A DNA stretch of 64,000 nt from Haemonchus contortus (Eukaryota > Nematoda > Chromadorea > Rhabditida > Trichostrongylidae), in NCBI GenBank assembly GCA_000469685.2, contig LS997567.1, positions 25,975,619 through 26,039,618 of the forward strand, read 5' to 3'. Both the position numbers and the translations under genes were made by a program. Shown here piece after piece: positions 23,181-34,601 of this stretch. Every line of letters begins with the position of its first letter. Positions within the stretch are counted from its first letter, which is position 1. The notes beneath the pieces are model-generated. The model was not told the DNA's origin and made no database searches. It was given only the letters and a program-made list of their open reading frames with translations.

Positions 23181-24335
23181 GGATAGGAGAACTCTGGATA
23201 GCTAGCCAGACCTTTCCAGATTGCAGAGGATTTGCGAATGCCAATAGCGATCAATGGTGATGGGGACTTCCTTGCAACATCTCGAGCGCCGCAATCTGTA
23301 GAAGTTTCGTTTCCTGATGCCTTGCTCGATTTGCACGGAAAAGGGCATTGTTGCTCTGTCCATGGTGATTTTGATGAGCTCTATATGCCTTCATGCGGGT
23401 AGCTTCTGGGTCTAGTCTCGGTAAAGTCTCATCCCACACAATGCGGCTTCAACATGAGGCGAATTCGTCCGGAACAGAGCGGTGTTTTTAATCGAGTTAA
23501 TACTGCGTCCTCAGCAGTAACATTTTGGCGTCAGCTTCCTTTTGCACTGGGCATCTCAGAGTGACATCACCGAGTTCATTCATATCGTTGCAGATATACT
23601 ACCTCTCTTGCCCACTGCGTTGGTAAGGATATCACACTCGTGTTGTTGCTCCCATAGGTTTTGCAAGAAAAAACACCCTCTCAATGGAGAAATTGTGCAC
23701 AATACTGGATTGTGGGCAGCGCAGAAAGGAATATTACAGCACGTTAGGCTTTCATGAACGGAAAAAAATAAAATGCATCGGGCGCAGGGTGAGGAAATGG
23801 AGCTGGTGTTGGGTAGCTAAAGGGTAAGCATTGCATCACGTGCACTCGTTTGGACCAGAACCCATAGTAGAGTCACTGTAATACTGATGTGCTATACTGA
23901 ATTATCGTTTTGCCTGAACAGCTGTTTTCGAGCTGTTCGCCTACCGTGTATTGGCTCTTCAGTCATGTTGGAGAACTTTAGCGCGTGCAAGACAAAAACC
24001 TATTTGAAGAGAGTTATGGATGCTTGGTCTTGACTTTGCCCAACTCAAAGCACGCTCCAACTGCTATAAAATTCTGACCACCCTTGCATCAACATTTTCT
24101 GACAAATTCTCCCGGCCTCTGGGAGTTTTTGAGCAAATCTATGACCTTTTGTAGAAGGCACCTCCCATTTCACAAGGAACGTCTTTCAGAGCGTGGGACG
24201 CTTTTCAAAAATGGTTTCTTGCATGGTATAGGGGTTTGAGCACTGAGTATAGAACCATGGTCCACTTCCGCTAAATGGCCTTTTGAATGCCAAAAAAAGA
24301 GGTGAAATGATTGAGTCAGAATCTGCCGTGCCGGC
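23181..24335. other. unassigned sequence, partly possible RTE 5' leader
   Basis: No recognised gene. 23181-23440 could be the 5' leader of the minus RTE copy. Around 24000-24330 there may be faint RTE linker sequence belonging to the plus copy that follows, but it is not legible enough to claim. Confidence 0.3.
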
Positions 24336-24339
24336 GAAA

Positions 24340-25695
24340 AAACTGTCGCCCGATCTGCTTGCTGTCTGCAATCTACAAACTTTTCACGTGCGTCATCTTC
24401 AACAAGATCGGCTGAAAATTATAAGAAGGGCAGCTATGCGAGCAAGCAAGGTTTTGAAGAGGGTTCAGTGCAGTTGATCACAGCCATACTGACACAAAAC
24501 TCGTGTGAGTACAGATGTCATTTTCACGTTCGTGACGTTCCCCGATTTTCATCATCTCAAATTTTTAGTCGACTTCGTGCTTATGATACCGGTGAAAATG
24601 TAGTTGGGTGGGGGCACGAACTCAGGGTACCGTGTAATCCTTGTTATATTAGCACTTCATCAGAGGCGAAGAGGACAATGGCTCTCGACAATCCGCGCAC
24701 TTTTATGCGGCTTTAGCTAGGGGAACGTAGTTTTTTATTTGAGCCCAAGAAGGGTAGGAGTACGTGGGTGGGTGAGATGATTATTTCGTGCGAGAACAAA
24801 GAGAAATTCCGCGGTTCTCTTACCCTCCTGAAGTCAAGTTAGAAGTCTCATGTCTCTGATGTATCAAGGCATAACACGTTTTATTATGTTCACTTGAGTT
24901 TATTTTATGATATATTAATCTTGTGCTGGGTTCCCCCCCCCCCTTCAACTGAATTTCTACCTATAATACCGAATATCGAGCAGGTGGCACGAATGTTTAC
25001 CGAACTCGACAAAGCTTGTGGGAGGATTGGCTTGAGACTGGACTTAATGAAGACAGGGTTCATGAGAAACGGATTGATGCCTGACGCTTTCTTCACGCTA
25101 AACAGAAACGAGTATTTTTGAATGCTCTAGCTCTGTGTATCTGGGTCGGGAAGTCAACATGATGGTGACCAAGTTTCGAAGTTGAGCAGAAGAAACCTCT
25201 GCATGGGGTGCACTCGAGAATTTGAGGGAGTAGTAAAGAAGGCGAAGAACGTCCGGCCCCACGCTCACATTCTCAACCCTGCTTTCCTTCCTGTCTTGAC
25301 GTACGCCTTGGACACCTGGATTCTGCGAAAGCAGGAGCAACAGGCGGTCAGCATTATTCAGTGCGCGAAGAAGAGAGGGTGCTTGGATTTTTCGTATACA
25401 CGCCAATACAGAAGAGATTTCAGAGTCACGAGGTTCGTCAACTAACGAAGATCAGGAGCTCGTGGCTTACGCGAAGGGTTTGAAGACCAGGTGAGCCGTA
25501 TATGTACGCGACATCATGGTGCCCGTTAGACAACGCCCTCACTGACTGGATCTCTGGAGACGTAAAATTAAGCCAGGGCGGCCATCAGCGCGATGGTGAC
25601 TTCTTCATGAAAGCTCCGGACATTACTGGCTTCCGCTCGAGTTATCGATGTCAACGGGATGAAAGGTGTGAGGTGACAGGTAAGGGAAGACAACG
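24340..25695 (+). mobile_element. RTE-1-type non-LTR retrotransposon, 3' half, interrupted
   Basis: On plus, RPICLLSAIYKLFTCVIFNK starts at about 24350 and is followed by a decayed version of the GQPCE...GF..GFS region. At 24500-24935 there is about 430 bp of non-RTE sequence. RTE coding then resumes past the FADD motif with NIEQVARMFTELDKACGRIG (24976), LDLMKTGFMRNGLMPDA, and LTYALDTWILRKQEQQAVS (25300). The C-terminus (DWISGDVKL, 25550) follows, with a GGTGTGAGGTGACAGGTAAG tail near 25670. A C10 homopolymer (24933-24942) lies at the resumption point. Not translatable. Confidence 0.8.
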
Positions 25696-26007
25696 ATCGA
25701 AATGTGGGTGTGAAACAGCTGTGTTAATTAATTGCGGTTAGTTCTTCGAGGCCCGTGGAGCTAGTGATGCCGTCGTGATTGAAAGACTTGATTTTTTTTT
25801 GCATTACATCATCATCTCTAGCAAAATGAGCGTTTTCGTGAATAATTGTTGAAGAGATTGTGCATAGCAAATTCATTGGTTGCGAAAGCACCTATTCCGA
25901 CTTGAAGCAAAGCGAATCATGGACTTGGCTCCAATTTCGCTAGTGTAGCTCTCATTCTCTCATTGTGTGACCTGCCAATCCAAAAAGACGTTTTTTGTTC
26001 ATATCAT
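25696..26007. other. unassigned sequence before the palindrome
   Basis: Nothing recognised. In particular, I do not see the guanylyl cyclase exon expected upstream of 26663. Confidence 0.3.
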
Positions 26008-26309
26008 AAAGATGATTGACGAGATCTCTTGTAGCGCTTGTAATGAGTATTGGAGTGATGACAAGGGCAATCAGCTCACTCTTGTCAGTTGGATGGTTCT
26101 GCGATTGCCGAGTTACTTGGAAAACTCGAAGGCTCAATATCATAGAGGATCCACTGCATTTCGCCTAAGGATCCTCTATGATATTGAGCCTTCGAGTTTT
26201 CCAAGTAACTCGACAATCGCAGAACCATCCAACTGACAAGAGTGAGCTGATTGCCCTTGTCATCACTCCAATAGTCATTACAAGCGCTACAAGAGATCTC
26301 GTTAATCAT

Positions 26310-26313
<4 letters not shown>
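26008..26313. repeat. near-perfect palindrome, 145-bp arms with 16-bp loop
   Basis: 26008-26152 and 26169-26313 are reverse complements over 145 bp with about three mismatches. The loop is ACTGCATTTCGCCTAA. The right arm runs directly into a (TA)n tract, and the left is preceded by ATATCAT. Such a structure can come from a foldback/MITE-type element or from a recent inverted duplication. The arms carry no recognised coding sequence. The antisense frames of the two arms translate almost identically, which is just the symmetry. Confidence 0.95.

Positions 26314-26342
<29 letters not shown>
26314..26342. repeat. (TA)n dinucleotide repeat
   Basis: About 29 bp of alternating AT directly abutting the right arm of the palindrome. 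It could be the expanded insertion target, since many DNA transposons target TA. Confidence 0.9.
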
Positions 26343-26347
<5 letters not shown>

Positions 26348-26662
26348 AATATGACTCTTATATATACCCGACGAAGCTCGTCGCGAGATTGACTAAGGCT
26401 TGGGAAGCGAAGTGAAAAACATGTGTAAACTTGTTGTAGACTTGTTGTAAATTTGTAACTCATAAACTTGTCTTCAGTCAGTATGAGTGTAGTTTTTCTA
26501 GTAATGGCTGCCACCTAACAACTGAATCTTCTAATTTAATTACAACCAAGTAAGCTTGCTCGATTTCCAGAAGGTTAGGTCGCTGTCTTATGCCAAAGAG
26601 ATTGTCCCTGCCTCATAGCTAAACCGCCATTATCATTCACCTTCTGCACTATTTCGATTTAG

Positions 26663-27775
26663 GCTTCACAAAGATATCCTCGACGTCTACTCCTCTGCAA
26701 ATAGTCACTTTCCTCAACGACATGTTCTCCGGATTCGACGCAATTATTGCTAAACACGACGCTTACAAGGTTGAAACTTATAAATGGTGTTCTAGTGTTT
26801 TCTGGATATCAAACGATTATTACGCACCTATCGTGGTGACCGGACGATATCTATAACTTTCCAAACGATAGAGTAGGAGTTTTTATGCGTTGAAGAATTT
26901 AGACCGTAGGTAGCCATTCGATAATGATCAGCAGTAGGCGGTGTAAGTGAACTATATATTCAGTTTTCGATCCTCCCTCTCGAAACACCTTGATATTGCA
27001 ATCGCTGTGATCATGGGATAATTCTGAAAATTGTATGGGTGATATTGCTTGAACAAGTGATCTTCATCGTTTTATTTAAAAGCCGTAATGGGGTGCTCAC
27101 TATTCACTTGTTCGATTATGAAAGTTCTTCAGCTCATTCATACTGCTCCTGAAATGATTAGTTGTGTAGTGAGAGACTTCACGCAGTTTTTTGAGAGGAA
27201 TTCTTTCATCAGACAAGATAAGCTGCACGCTTTAGACACCTTGTGGAAACCGCTATGAGCCTGGGGGAGGGTTTTTCGCTTGATACGCACCATCTATAGA
27301 GTCTAGGTGTGATAGTATACTTACAGGTTGAGACTATCGGTGACGCTTATATGATTGTATCTGGCGTTCCAAACGAAAACGGCAATAATCACGTGCAACA
27401 TATTGCGGATGTCGCATTGAAGATGAGATCGGTAATGCATTTCTGTTGTGCTCGCTTGAACTGACAGTCTTGATTCCATTTCGTCTCCAACTTCAAACTT
27501 CAACATCGTCCTGACGAGGTTATGATGGTTCGCATTGGATTCCACAGTGGAAGTGTAGCAGCTGGTGTTGTTGGCCTAGCAGCTCCAAGGTAGAGTCGAA
27601 ACTTCGCTCTAAATTAGCAAACTTTCCTTTGCGGCAGAACTCATTGAAATAGAAAAGTTCGAATCCCCCCCAAATCGTCAGTTTTGCTCTATCTATATTC
27701 AGATACTGCTTGTTCGGCGACACGGTCAATATGGCATCGCGTATGGAAAGCACTGGCGTTGCTAATAAGATCCAG
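26663..27775 (+). pseudogene. guanylyl cyclase catalytic domain, four exons of a receptor-type cyclase gene (partial, probably broken)
   Basis: Guanylyl cyclases make cGMP from GTP. Nematodes carry many receptor-type genes, used largely in sensory neurons. Exon-like blocks are 26663-26769 ([18 protein letters not shown]; its first G needs an upstream exon), 27327-27431 ([15 protein letters not shown]), 27480-27589 ([20 protein letters not shown]) and 27703-27775 ([18 protein letters not shown]). Visible key residues are the substrate-specifying Glu (VETIG) and Cys (YCLFGD), the second metal Asp (GDAYM) and the Asn/Arg pair (NMASR). This identifies a guanylyl, not adenylyl, cyclase. Introns are 557, 48 and 113 nt, with GT donors. 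The acceptors at 27326 and 27702 are CAG, but the one expected at 27478-27479 reads AT, not AG, and the frame upstream has a stop. The exon with the first metal Asp and the C-terminal exon are not found, so I infer a pseudogene or fragment. Confidence 0.8.
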
Positions 27776-29274
27776 GTCCTTGTTCGTTTTCATCCTGGAA
27801 CTTTGTCGTTCCACGCCTTTTGCTACCTACTGAGTGTTTCTCCCCTGTCGGTTTTTTCGAGTAGTATGGTTCTTTCCGCCCATTTTGGAACTTTACGATT
27901 CCACTTTTTTCCTACCCTATTCGGCACAGTTTCCCATTCTATTTCCGACTCGCGAACGGTTCAATAGCGAATGAAAGTGCATGTGAAGAGCTCATTACCC
28001 GTACCGATTACCATTATCTCCCGGTATTCGCGAACATCGTATGTATAACCCTTCTCATAACAGTAATTGTAGTTGTTTCCCTAGGTTTAAAGGCAACCTT
28101 TCGTAACCACATTAGAAATTAATGGGATACGTTCATGCCAATGGGCAGGTTTCAACGTCGATCACTCAGCATGCTATAATTTTGCAATTGGTGATCTCGT
28201 CCCAGGTATTTCCAGCAATGGGTCAGGCCTCCAGGTAGAAAAACATTATTAATGGTCGGTGGATTCAAAAAGATAGCCGAATAATTGAGCATGATGAAGT
28301 TTGGACGTCGCCTCATTGAATTTTCGTGTAGTTGGCGGCGACAAGGGGTTGAAAGAAACCGTGAAGTGAGAATAACGATTCTACCCAATTGTGCCAGCCA
28401 CGTAGGATTCAGTTTTTGATGCTTTTCTCCAATAGGTTGAGAGCAAGTCTCTATGGATTCAGAGCTCCGTTCATCATCCAGGCACCAGGACACTTTGTGC
28501 AAGAGCTCAGGTGAGAATCACCTAGTTTGAACAGGAGGGCTGATTAAGTGAGGAAACTTGAATGTTAGTATACGATTACGAGAATAGAAAACCTGGATTT
28601 TTAAACAGATGAAATTTTTATCGGCTGGGTTTGATGTTGTTGCGCAGGAGAAATGTGAATATTGTGTGTGCTCGATATTTGCTCACCTGATCTTAGGCAA
28701 ACCATTTACAAAAGATGTAACTACTCAAGCATTATTTGTAACAAGAAGCCCTGAACTCCTTCTCCGATGCTATTGAGCCATTTTATGAGAGGAGTTCAAG
28801 CTAATTTCAGCTTTTCGAGAAACCAATGTAAGCCACTCAAACAAGGGAATGAGGTTTCTGTGTGCTATCTCTTACTGTCGAATGCGTAGGCACACCCCTC
28901 AGGCAGGATTGATCATTGTCTCGGAATTTCATCGTTTATACTTCATACTCTTTTTGTATCAAACCTTACCAGCATGCTGGAATCGCCTTCTGCTGTTTTG
29001 GACAACGGATTGTGTGCCCCTCTCCTACTTCCAGCCGAATTCGAGATACATATATGATCCATACCATATATGATATGATCATATAATGCGACACTAGGCA
29101 GTACGATATTATACATGATCAAGCGGAAGTCAAATTTCTTCACAGCATCTTCTGATATAAGCTAGTATCTTTCTCTGGAAAGGTACATAACTATATTTTT
29201 GAACTAGAGGAGTAGTAGCAGAAAAGAGCTCCCCAATTTCAGAATTTGAAATTTTGTATAAAGGTATCGCTGCA
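27776..29274. other. sequence downstream of the cyclase exons, unassigned
   Basis: The next cyclase exon would be expected here but is not convincing. A stretch around 27970-28030 (SACEELITRTDYH frame) follows a possible acceptor and is only weakly similar. A 116-codon minus frame (28152-28502) has no known motif. 29040-29090 is AT-rich and self-complementary (CATATATGAT...ATCATATA). Confidence 0.3.
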
Positions 29275-29800
29275 AAATGTCTTGATCCCATCTGTGATTT
29301 CGTATACTCTCGATAGTTTAATAGTATCACTTTGAGTACAAATAAATTACATTTCATTGCTGTACATGACTTGAGACTCGACAAGCGATAGACAAATACT
29401 TCTCATTCAGGACTTTCTTTCAGACACCTCAGTTTTGAGATGATGCTAGCAATTTCTTGTTTGCCTTCTCCTTAATGGAGTCATCATTAAATTTTTGCAC
29501 CTAATCAAGTTGCCTCGTACCTAGATTGATCTTTCTTGAATCACTACACTAGCTCAACCCTTTACTCATCATTCCTCGAACGCTCGCACTGGGTGATTAT
29601 AATATCCTAGCCATTGACCTATTGAATGATTGAGTGTAGCAACAGAACAACAAATAGCAGAGAGAGTACAGGCGAACCACAAGACGAAATCGACTCAGAA
29701 TAATTTAGGATTGAGTTGAGTTGACCGAACGCAACGGGGTCGAACTCGTTGACACGCAAGTTGACAGACGAATGGTAGGGTGGGTGAGACTATTGTACTT
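29275..29800. repeat. direct repeat, copy 1 (about 525 bp), flanking a CR1-type element
   Basis: Runs from TTGATCCCATCTGTGATTTC to GGGTGAGACTATTGTACTTA and is repeated at 33945-34473 with scattered substitutions (roughly 94% by eye). It ends exactly at the A/T-rich 3' tail of the CR1-type element. Confidence 0.9.
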
Positions 29801-30011
29801 ATATATATATTTATTTATTTATTACACGAGATATGCTCGTGTGAACAAAAATAATAAAAGAAAAACCGATGAACAGGAACCAGCTTAACATTGGGCAAAT
29901 TTGTCAAACAAAATAAGACAAGAAAAACAAACCCACATTTAAAAAAAGAGGTTGTGAGACTGCAATTGAAAGAAAAACGAAAAGCCATGAAGGAAAAGGA
30001 GGGGCCGGGAT

Positions 30012-32811
30012 TTACGAAGTCGAGCACTTGTCTAGACAGTTTCTGAACACAATGTGAGACGCTAACTGAGGCATACGTTGCTTGCACAACCTGTTAAACA
30101 AGGGAGCCACTCTGTTTGCAAAAAAGGGAGACCTACAATTCAGTCTAGCTCGACCTGCATCAACTTTCATGCCACCTCCTCTAGTAACGGATGGTCTGAG
30201 AGTCCAGAGATCATTGAACGACATATCAACTTTACCTTGGAATAATTTATGGAATAATAACAAATCATTTCGCTTGCGTCCCAACTGCAAGGTTGCTAGA
30301 CCAAAATTTTTATTCCTAGTTTCGCTAGAGGGAATTTGGTCGTACATAAAACCTAAAACTCTAATCATTAACTTCCTCGTGAAATTGTTCCGAACAGCTT
30401 CCAATTTTTTGATTACTCTAACCTTGTCCGGACTGAACACAGGCGTACCGTACTCCAATAAAGATCTTACGTAGGTCTTGTAAGCTTGCATCAATACGGG
30501 TACACTTCTAGTCGTCAAAGCTCTGAATAAGTTGTGTAAGGTAATTATTGCTTTTGCTAGAAGTTTGCAATGCGCGTCAAAGCTAAGTTGATTGTCAATA
30601 AGAAAACCTAAATTGGAGACCTCTCCAACAGCAGTTAATGGTGTGCTATTGATATAGTAGTTATGACGAATGTTTCGTTTGTCAAGACGAAATACCTTGG
30701 TTTAGTCTCGGAAAGAGGTAAATTCCATTCTTCCGACCACCGAACAACAGAATTCAGAACAGATTGGAGGCAAAGTGCGTCCTCATCATTGGTGTTGACA
30801 TGATAAAGTTTAAGGTCGTCCGCAAACGCACAAACGCCAACATTGCTCTGTTTAATTGGAGACATAAGATCGTAGATGTAGATGTTAAATAGGATTGTGG
30901 AGAGGACTCCACCTTGTTGAACCTCACCATAAGCAAATTTGGGCGAGGAAAAAGAAGAGTTAATACGAACAAAGAACTGTCTTTAACTCAGAAATGCTCG
31001 AACCCACGCAATTATACGCGGATGAATACCAATTGTGCCCATTTTGAGTAATAGCTTTCGGTGGGGTACTCTATCAAATGCTTTAGAGAAGTCGAGGTAA
31101 ATTACGTCGACCATCCTTACAACATCCAAACACTTTGTCCAGTGATTAAGGGACTGAATCATAGCAGTGACTGTGGATCTACCCTCCTGGAACCCATGTT
31201 GCTTGGTCAAAATAATACCATACTTATCATGATGTTCGACGATCCGTTTTTTTAGAATTTTCTCAAAAAGTTGGGAAAACATGAAAGTGATACTTATTGG
31301 TCTATAAATCTGTGGCAAGTTGTGTGGAGATTTCTTCGGAATTGGCGTTATGAACGACTGAACCCAATAGTAAGGAACTTGAGATCTCATGAAACTCAGG
31401 TTGAATATATGCTCAAGTGGCCCGCAAATGAGAGGAGCAATACTCTCGATAAACTTGAATGGTATAAGATCGGGCGTTAAAGAGTAAGAATTAGGCCTTT
31501 GTAGCAGATGTTTGAGTATTTCATCACGGTGGAACCAGACCGAGTCACCCATAGCCGGAAACTGTAATGCCAAAGGTGAGATACAGTTTTCATCACGATC
31601 AGGCGAACCATAGTACTCTTGAAAGACAGATGCCAGCAACTAAGCTTTATTATGATCCTCAAGGACCAAAACTCCATCCGGGGAGAGCAGGGCGGGAACC
31701 TTGTGTTTATGCCTCAGTCTAGACTCCAAAAGCATGTAGCATAACGCTTTCTTTTTTGAGCTGATTACCCTTTCTCGACAGAAGCATAAAACTTCCGTAA
31801 CCTACTGTTCCATTTTTTGTTCGGCCGTTCAAACGCCAGCTTATCGTCTGGGTCATTAAATGACGCCACCTTATGCCACGCTAACTTCCGACGATGAGAC
31901 AAGTGAATAAGGTATCGGGGCAAGTTCGAATCACTAGAATATTTTTCACCGATTGGCACAGAGAGCTGAATAGTGTGGGAGAGATTTCTTAGAAAAAGTT
32001 CGTATTTCGCATCGACTGAATCCACAGAGTTTAGCGAGCCTAACCAGTCGACATTGGCTAGCTATTGCTCAATGTCCGAATAGTTAGCTCTAGAAAAAGC
32101 TCGAGTAAGTGTTACCTCCTTACCTTTCTTTTGCATCTTTGTAGAGAAAATTACGGAAGAATGGTCACTCGAGCCTAAAGGAGAACGAATATCTAAATCA
32201 GCGATAAGGTTGTTTTCATTGGCCAAAACGAGATCCAGAATGTTCCCATTATGCGTTCCCTCATGTACATACTGTTTGAGCGCGTGGGTAGCACACATCT
32301 CCCAGAAGGACTGACCACTGGGAGTAAGTGAAGAGCCCAGCGGTAAAGTTGAGTGGTTCTATGTTACGCATGGAAAATTGAAGTCATCAGCCAATAAAGA
32401 GGGGTGATTGCACACCATTAAATCACTAATTGCTTTGACTAGTTGACATGTCATGGCTGATGAACTGTCGGGCGGTCTGTCAACTAACATGAAGCGCACA
32501 ATAAACTGGCGCACATGCATATCGCAACAGAGGATCTCATATGCATTTGGGACCAATTCAGAAAAAATAGCGACAGGAGATAGCGTGCTTTTCGCAAATA
32601 GAATAACGCCCCTACCTCTTTTGGAAAGGCGATCACACCTTAATACACAATAGGAGGAGATATCAGCATGAATAATAGCGTGCACATCATTTGTAGAATT
32701 TACCCAGGTCTCAGTTAATGCAATCAAGTCCGGACTCTCTTGTTTGATCAGAAAAGCAACTGCCTCAGAGTTCTTAATGATAGATCTCGCATTAGAAATA
32801 ACGCAAAACAT
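30012..32811 (-). pseudogene. CR1-type ORF2: AP-like endonuclease plus reverse transcriptase
   Basis: Read on minus. The endonuclease starts with CVISNARSIIKN (32800), LIALTETWVNS (32720) and LLADDFNFP (about 32370, where relatives usually have GDFN). It closes with the active-site block SPLGSSDHSSVIF (about 32170). The reverse transcriptase has YRPISITFMFSQLFEKIL (31310), QHGFQEGRSTVTAM (31200), IYLDFSKAFDRVPHRKLLL (31100) and the catalytic FADDLKLYH (30820). The C-terminal domain has YKTYVRSLLEYGTPVFSP (30480) and LGLATLQLGRKRNDL-type text (30300). The reading is split into six pieces by stops or shifts near 32340, 32050, 31700, 30980 and 30600. The protein would prime reverse transcription on nicked target DNA, but this copy cannot make it. 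Confidence 0.88.
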
Positions 32812-32839
32812 GCTTGAGACCGCAATCCTAGAACCCTTT

Positions 32840-33685
32840 ACATGGTTCCCTGATCAACGTCATTTGGTGAAGTAGGAATAAGATCGGTGCACGTAGGAGC
32901 ATCTAAATTATCAGCATCGACATGCTCACAATCGACAGGAGGCGGACGAGAGTTTGGAGTATTCGTAGCGGGAGAAACTTGAAACATCTGATTCGAAATT
33001 CTTTGAACTCTACGGCGCTCACGTTCAGCGATCGATAAAGAAGGCCTTATGTAGATACCTTGTCCAGGGGAGTGGGAGCCCATTTGAAAAGAGGCGACGA
33101 AAAAAAGGACGAAGGGAAAACTACTTTCAAAAGAAGAGGCTTTTCAGGTTTGTACCGACCCATTCTATAAACGGAGAGTGGCCAACAATCGATAGATAGA
33201 AAATCATTAATTCGACGAACACAGTCTAAATCATATGAAACCCTCTCAGAAGGAATCAAAGGAACACTTTCTTCCATTCCAGAAATGACGACTGAGCGTT
33301 TGCACTCAATTTCGCTATATGAGATAGGAGAAAGTTCAGACTTATCACTACCGTTGACATGAGGCTTATGGGAAAAAGATTGCTTGAGCATATCAATTTG
33401 TGATTTCAGATCAGATATTTCACTTAACAACTCACGGTTTTTCTCTTTAACTACTTTGTTCTCATTCAATAATTGCTCGTTCCTTCTGAGAACATCATTC
33501 AACTCATTCTTCATATCAAATAGGTAGCCCATCGCGGCTTTGAGATGAGACGGCAGTGAAAGATCATTGGCGATGAGTTCGATAACGCACTTAACGTGGT
33601 CTTCGAACTGAGGACTGGAGAACCTGTGGCGCTTTCCCTGACGACCCTGAGTAAAACGGGGCTCTGGTGCCGAAGGGGTACTCAT
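32840..33685 (-). pseudogene. CR1-type ORF1: coiled-coil nucleic-acid-binding protein
   Basis: The ATG at 33685 opens a frame of 212 codons on minus. Residues about 60-105 form a heptad-rich coiled coil (NELNDVLRRNEQLLNENK, then LLSEISDLKSQIDML). It is followed by an RRM-like block (KRSVVISGMEES, then YDLDCVRRINDFL, then YRMGRYKPEKPLLLKVVFP). Near 33075 the frame shifts. The expected basic tail (GIYIRPSLSIAERERRRVQ) continues in another frame to 32840. ORF1 proteins of this type bind element RNA and trimerise through the coiled coil. One frameshift is visible, so this is close to intact. Confidence 0.8.
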
Positions 33686-33944
33686 TATATAAAAACACTA
33701 GAAAACAAATACACCTGTAAAGGTGGCACTAAGTGAAAGAAAAACGTTTCTTGCCACAGAGAAACTCGCCAGGCGTAGATCAGTTGCGATGCGATCGATG
33801 CGAGGATCGATTCAGCTACATACAATAATTGCAATTAGCCGACCGCGGTAGAATTGAGTGAATAGCAGTAGCAACAGTAATGGAGGCTATAAAAGCCTTT
33901 AGAAATAAATTGTCACAAGGAGCAGCGAAATCGACAATCCGGGA

Positions 33945-34473
33945 GAATGTTTTGATCCCATCTGTGATTTCATACAGTTTTGATAGTATGATAGTATCAC
34001 TTTGAGTACAAATAGATTACACTTCATTGCTGTACATGACTTGAGACTCGACAAGCGATAGACAAATACTTCTCATTCAGGACTTTCCTTCAGACACCTT
34101 AGTTTTGAGATGGCGCTAGCAATCTCTTGTTTGCCTTCTCCTTAGTAAAGTCATCATTAACTTTTTGCACCTAATCAAGTTGCCTCGCACCTAGATTGAT
34201 CTCTCTTGGATCACTACATTCGCTCAACCCTTAACTTATCATTCATCAAACGCTCGCACTCGGTGATTATAATATCCTAGCCATTGATCTATTGAATGAT
34301 TGACAGTAGCAACAGATCAACAAATAGCAGAGAGAGTACAGGCGAACCACAAAACGACACCGACTCAGAATAATTTAGGATTGAGTTGAGTTGACCGAAC
34401 GCAACGGGGTCGAACTCGTTGACACGCAAGTTGACAGACGAATGGTAGGGTGGGTGAGACTATTGTACTTACA
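33945..34473. repeat. direct repeat, copy 2 (about 525 bp), flanking the CR1-type element
   Basis: Same sequence and orientation as 29275-29800. Its left edge is the 5' end of the CR1-type element. Its right edge continues ACTTACATCAGTCGG, which on minus is a strong GT donor (GAT|GTAAGT). Confidence 0.9.
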
Positions 34474-34474
34474 T

Positions 34475-34601
34475 CAGTCGGGTCGGTAACACATATTGCA
34501 CCGATTTCGAATGGGGATGAAGTGCTGAGGTGCTTATTGGACGAGGATGAATAGGAGATAGGGTTGCATCGTTCAGTTGCGTCTCTCAAATATTTTATTT
34601 C
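34475..34601 (-). CDS. possible single exon of an unidentified host gene
   Basis: On minus, an acceptor-like GATTAG (34602-34607) is followed by an open stretch of 127 nt. It reads YLRDATERCNPISYSSSSNK and later SPFEIGAICVTDPTD, and ends at GAT|GTAAGT, a near-consensus donor. Ser/Thr-rich, no domain recognised. The sequence after the donor is the 525-bp repeat, which would then be intron. No partner exon was found on either side, so the call is tentative. Confidence 0.25.

Larger units (their letters stand above)
29801..33944 (-). mobile_element. CR1-clade non-LTR retrotransposon, near full-length, between long direct repeats
   Basis: About 4.1 kb. Reading on minus there is a 5' leader (33944-33686), ORF1 (33685-32840), ORF2 with endonuclease, RT and C-terminal domain (32811-30012), a 3' UTR, and an A/T tandem-repeat tail near 29823-29801 (AATAAATAAATAAATATATA). 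Two-ORF structure, domain order and a simple-repeat 3' end fit the CR1/L3-like clades. Both ORFs carry frameshifts or stops, but the decay is mild compared with the RTE copies. Both element ends coincide with the edges of the 525-bp direct repeats. Confidence 0.9.

Noticed and set aside
24930..24945. C10 run as a regulatory or frameshift site
   Set aside because: It sits at the breakpoint inside a dead RTE copy. A homopolymer there is more likely decay or sequencing uncertainty.
26085..26309. Two nearly identical small frames on opposite strands at 25967-26236 and 26085-26309
   Set aside because: They are the same sequence read from the two arms of the palindrome. There is no independent evidence of coding.
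27960..28130. Possible final exon of the guanylyl cyclase (SACEELITRTDYH or later LEING text)
   Set aside because: Phase does not match the donor at 27775, and the similarity is too weak to claim.
28152..28502. A 116-codon minus frame near the cyclase exons
   Set aside because: No recognisable motif and no link to the cyclase gene, which is on the other strand.
33945..34473. The 525-bp direct repeats as LTRs of an LTR retrotransposon
   Set aside because: The internal region encodes a CR1-type endonuclease/RT with a simple-repeat 3' tail. There is no gag-pol of LTR type, and no TG...CA ends or primer-binding site are seen.
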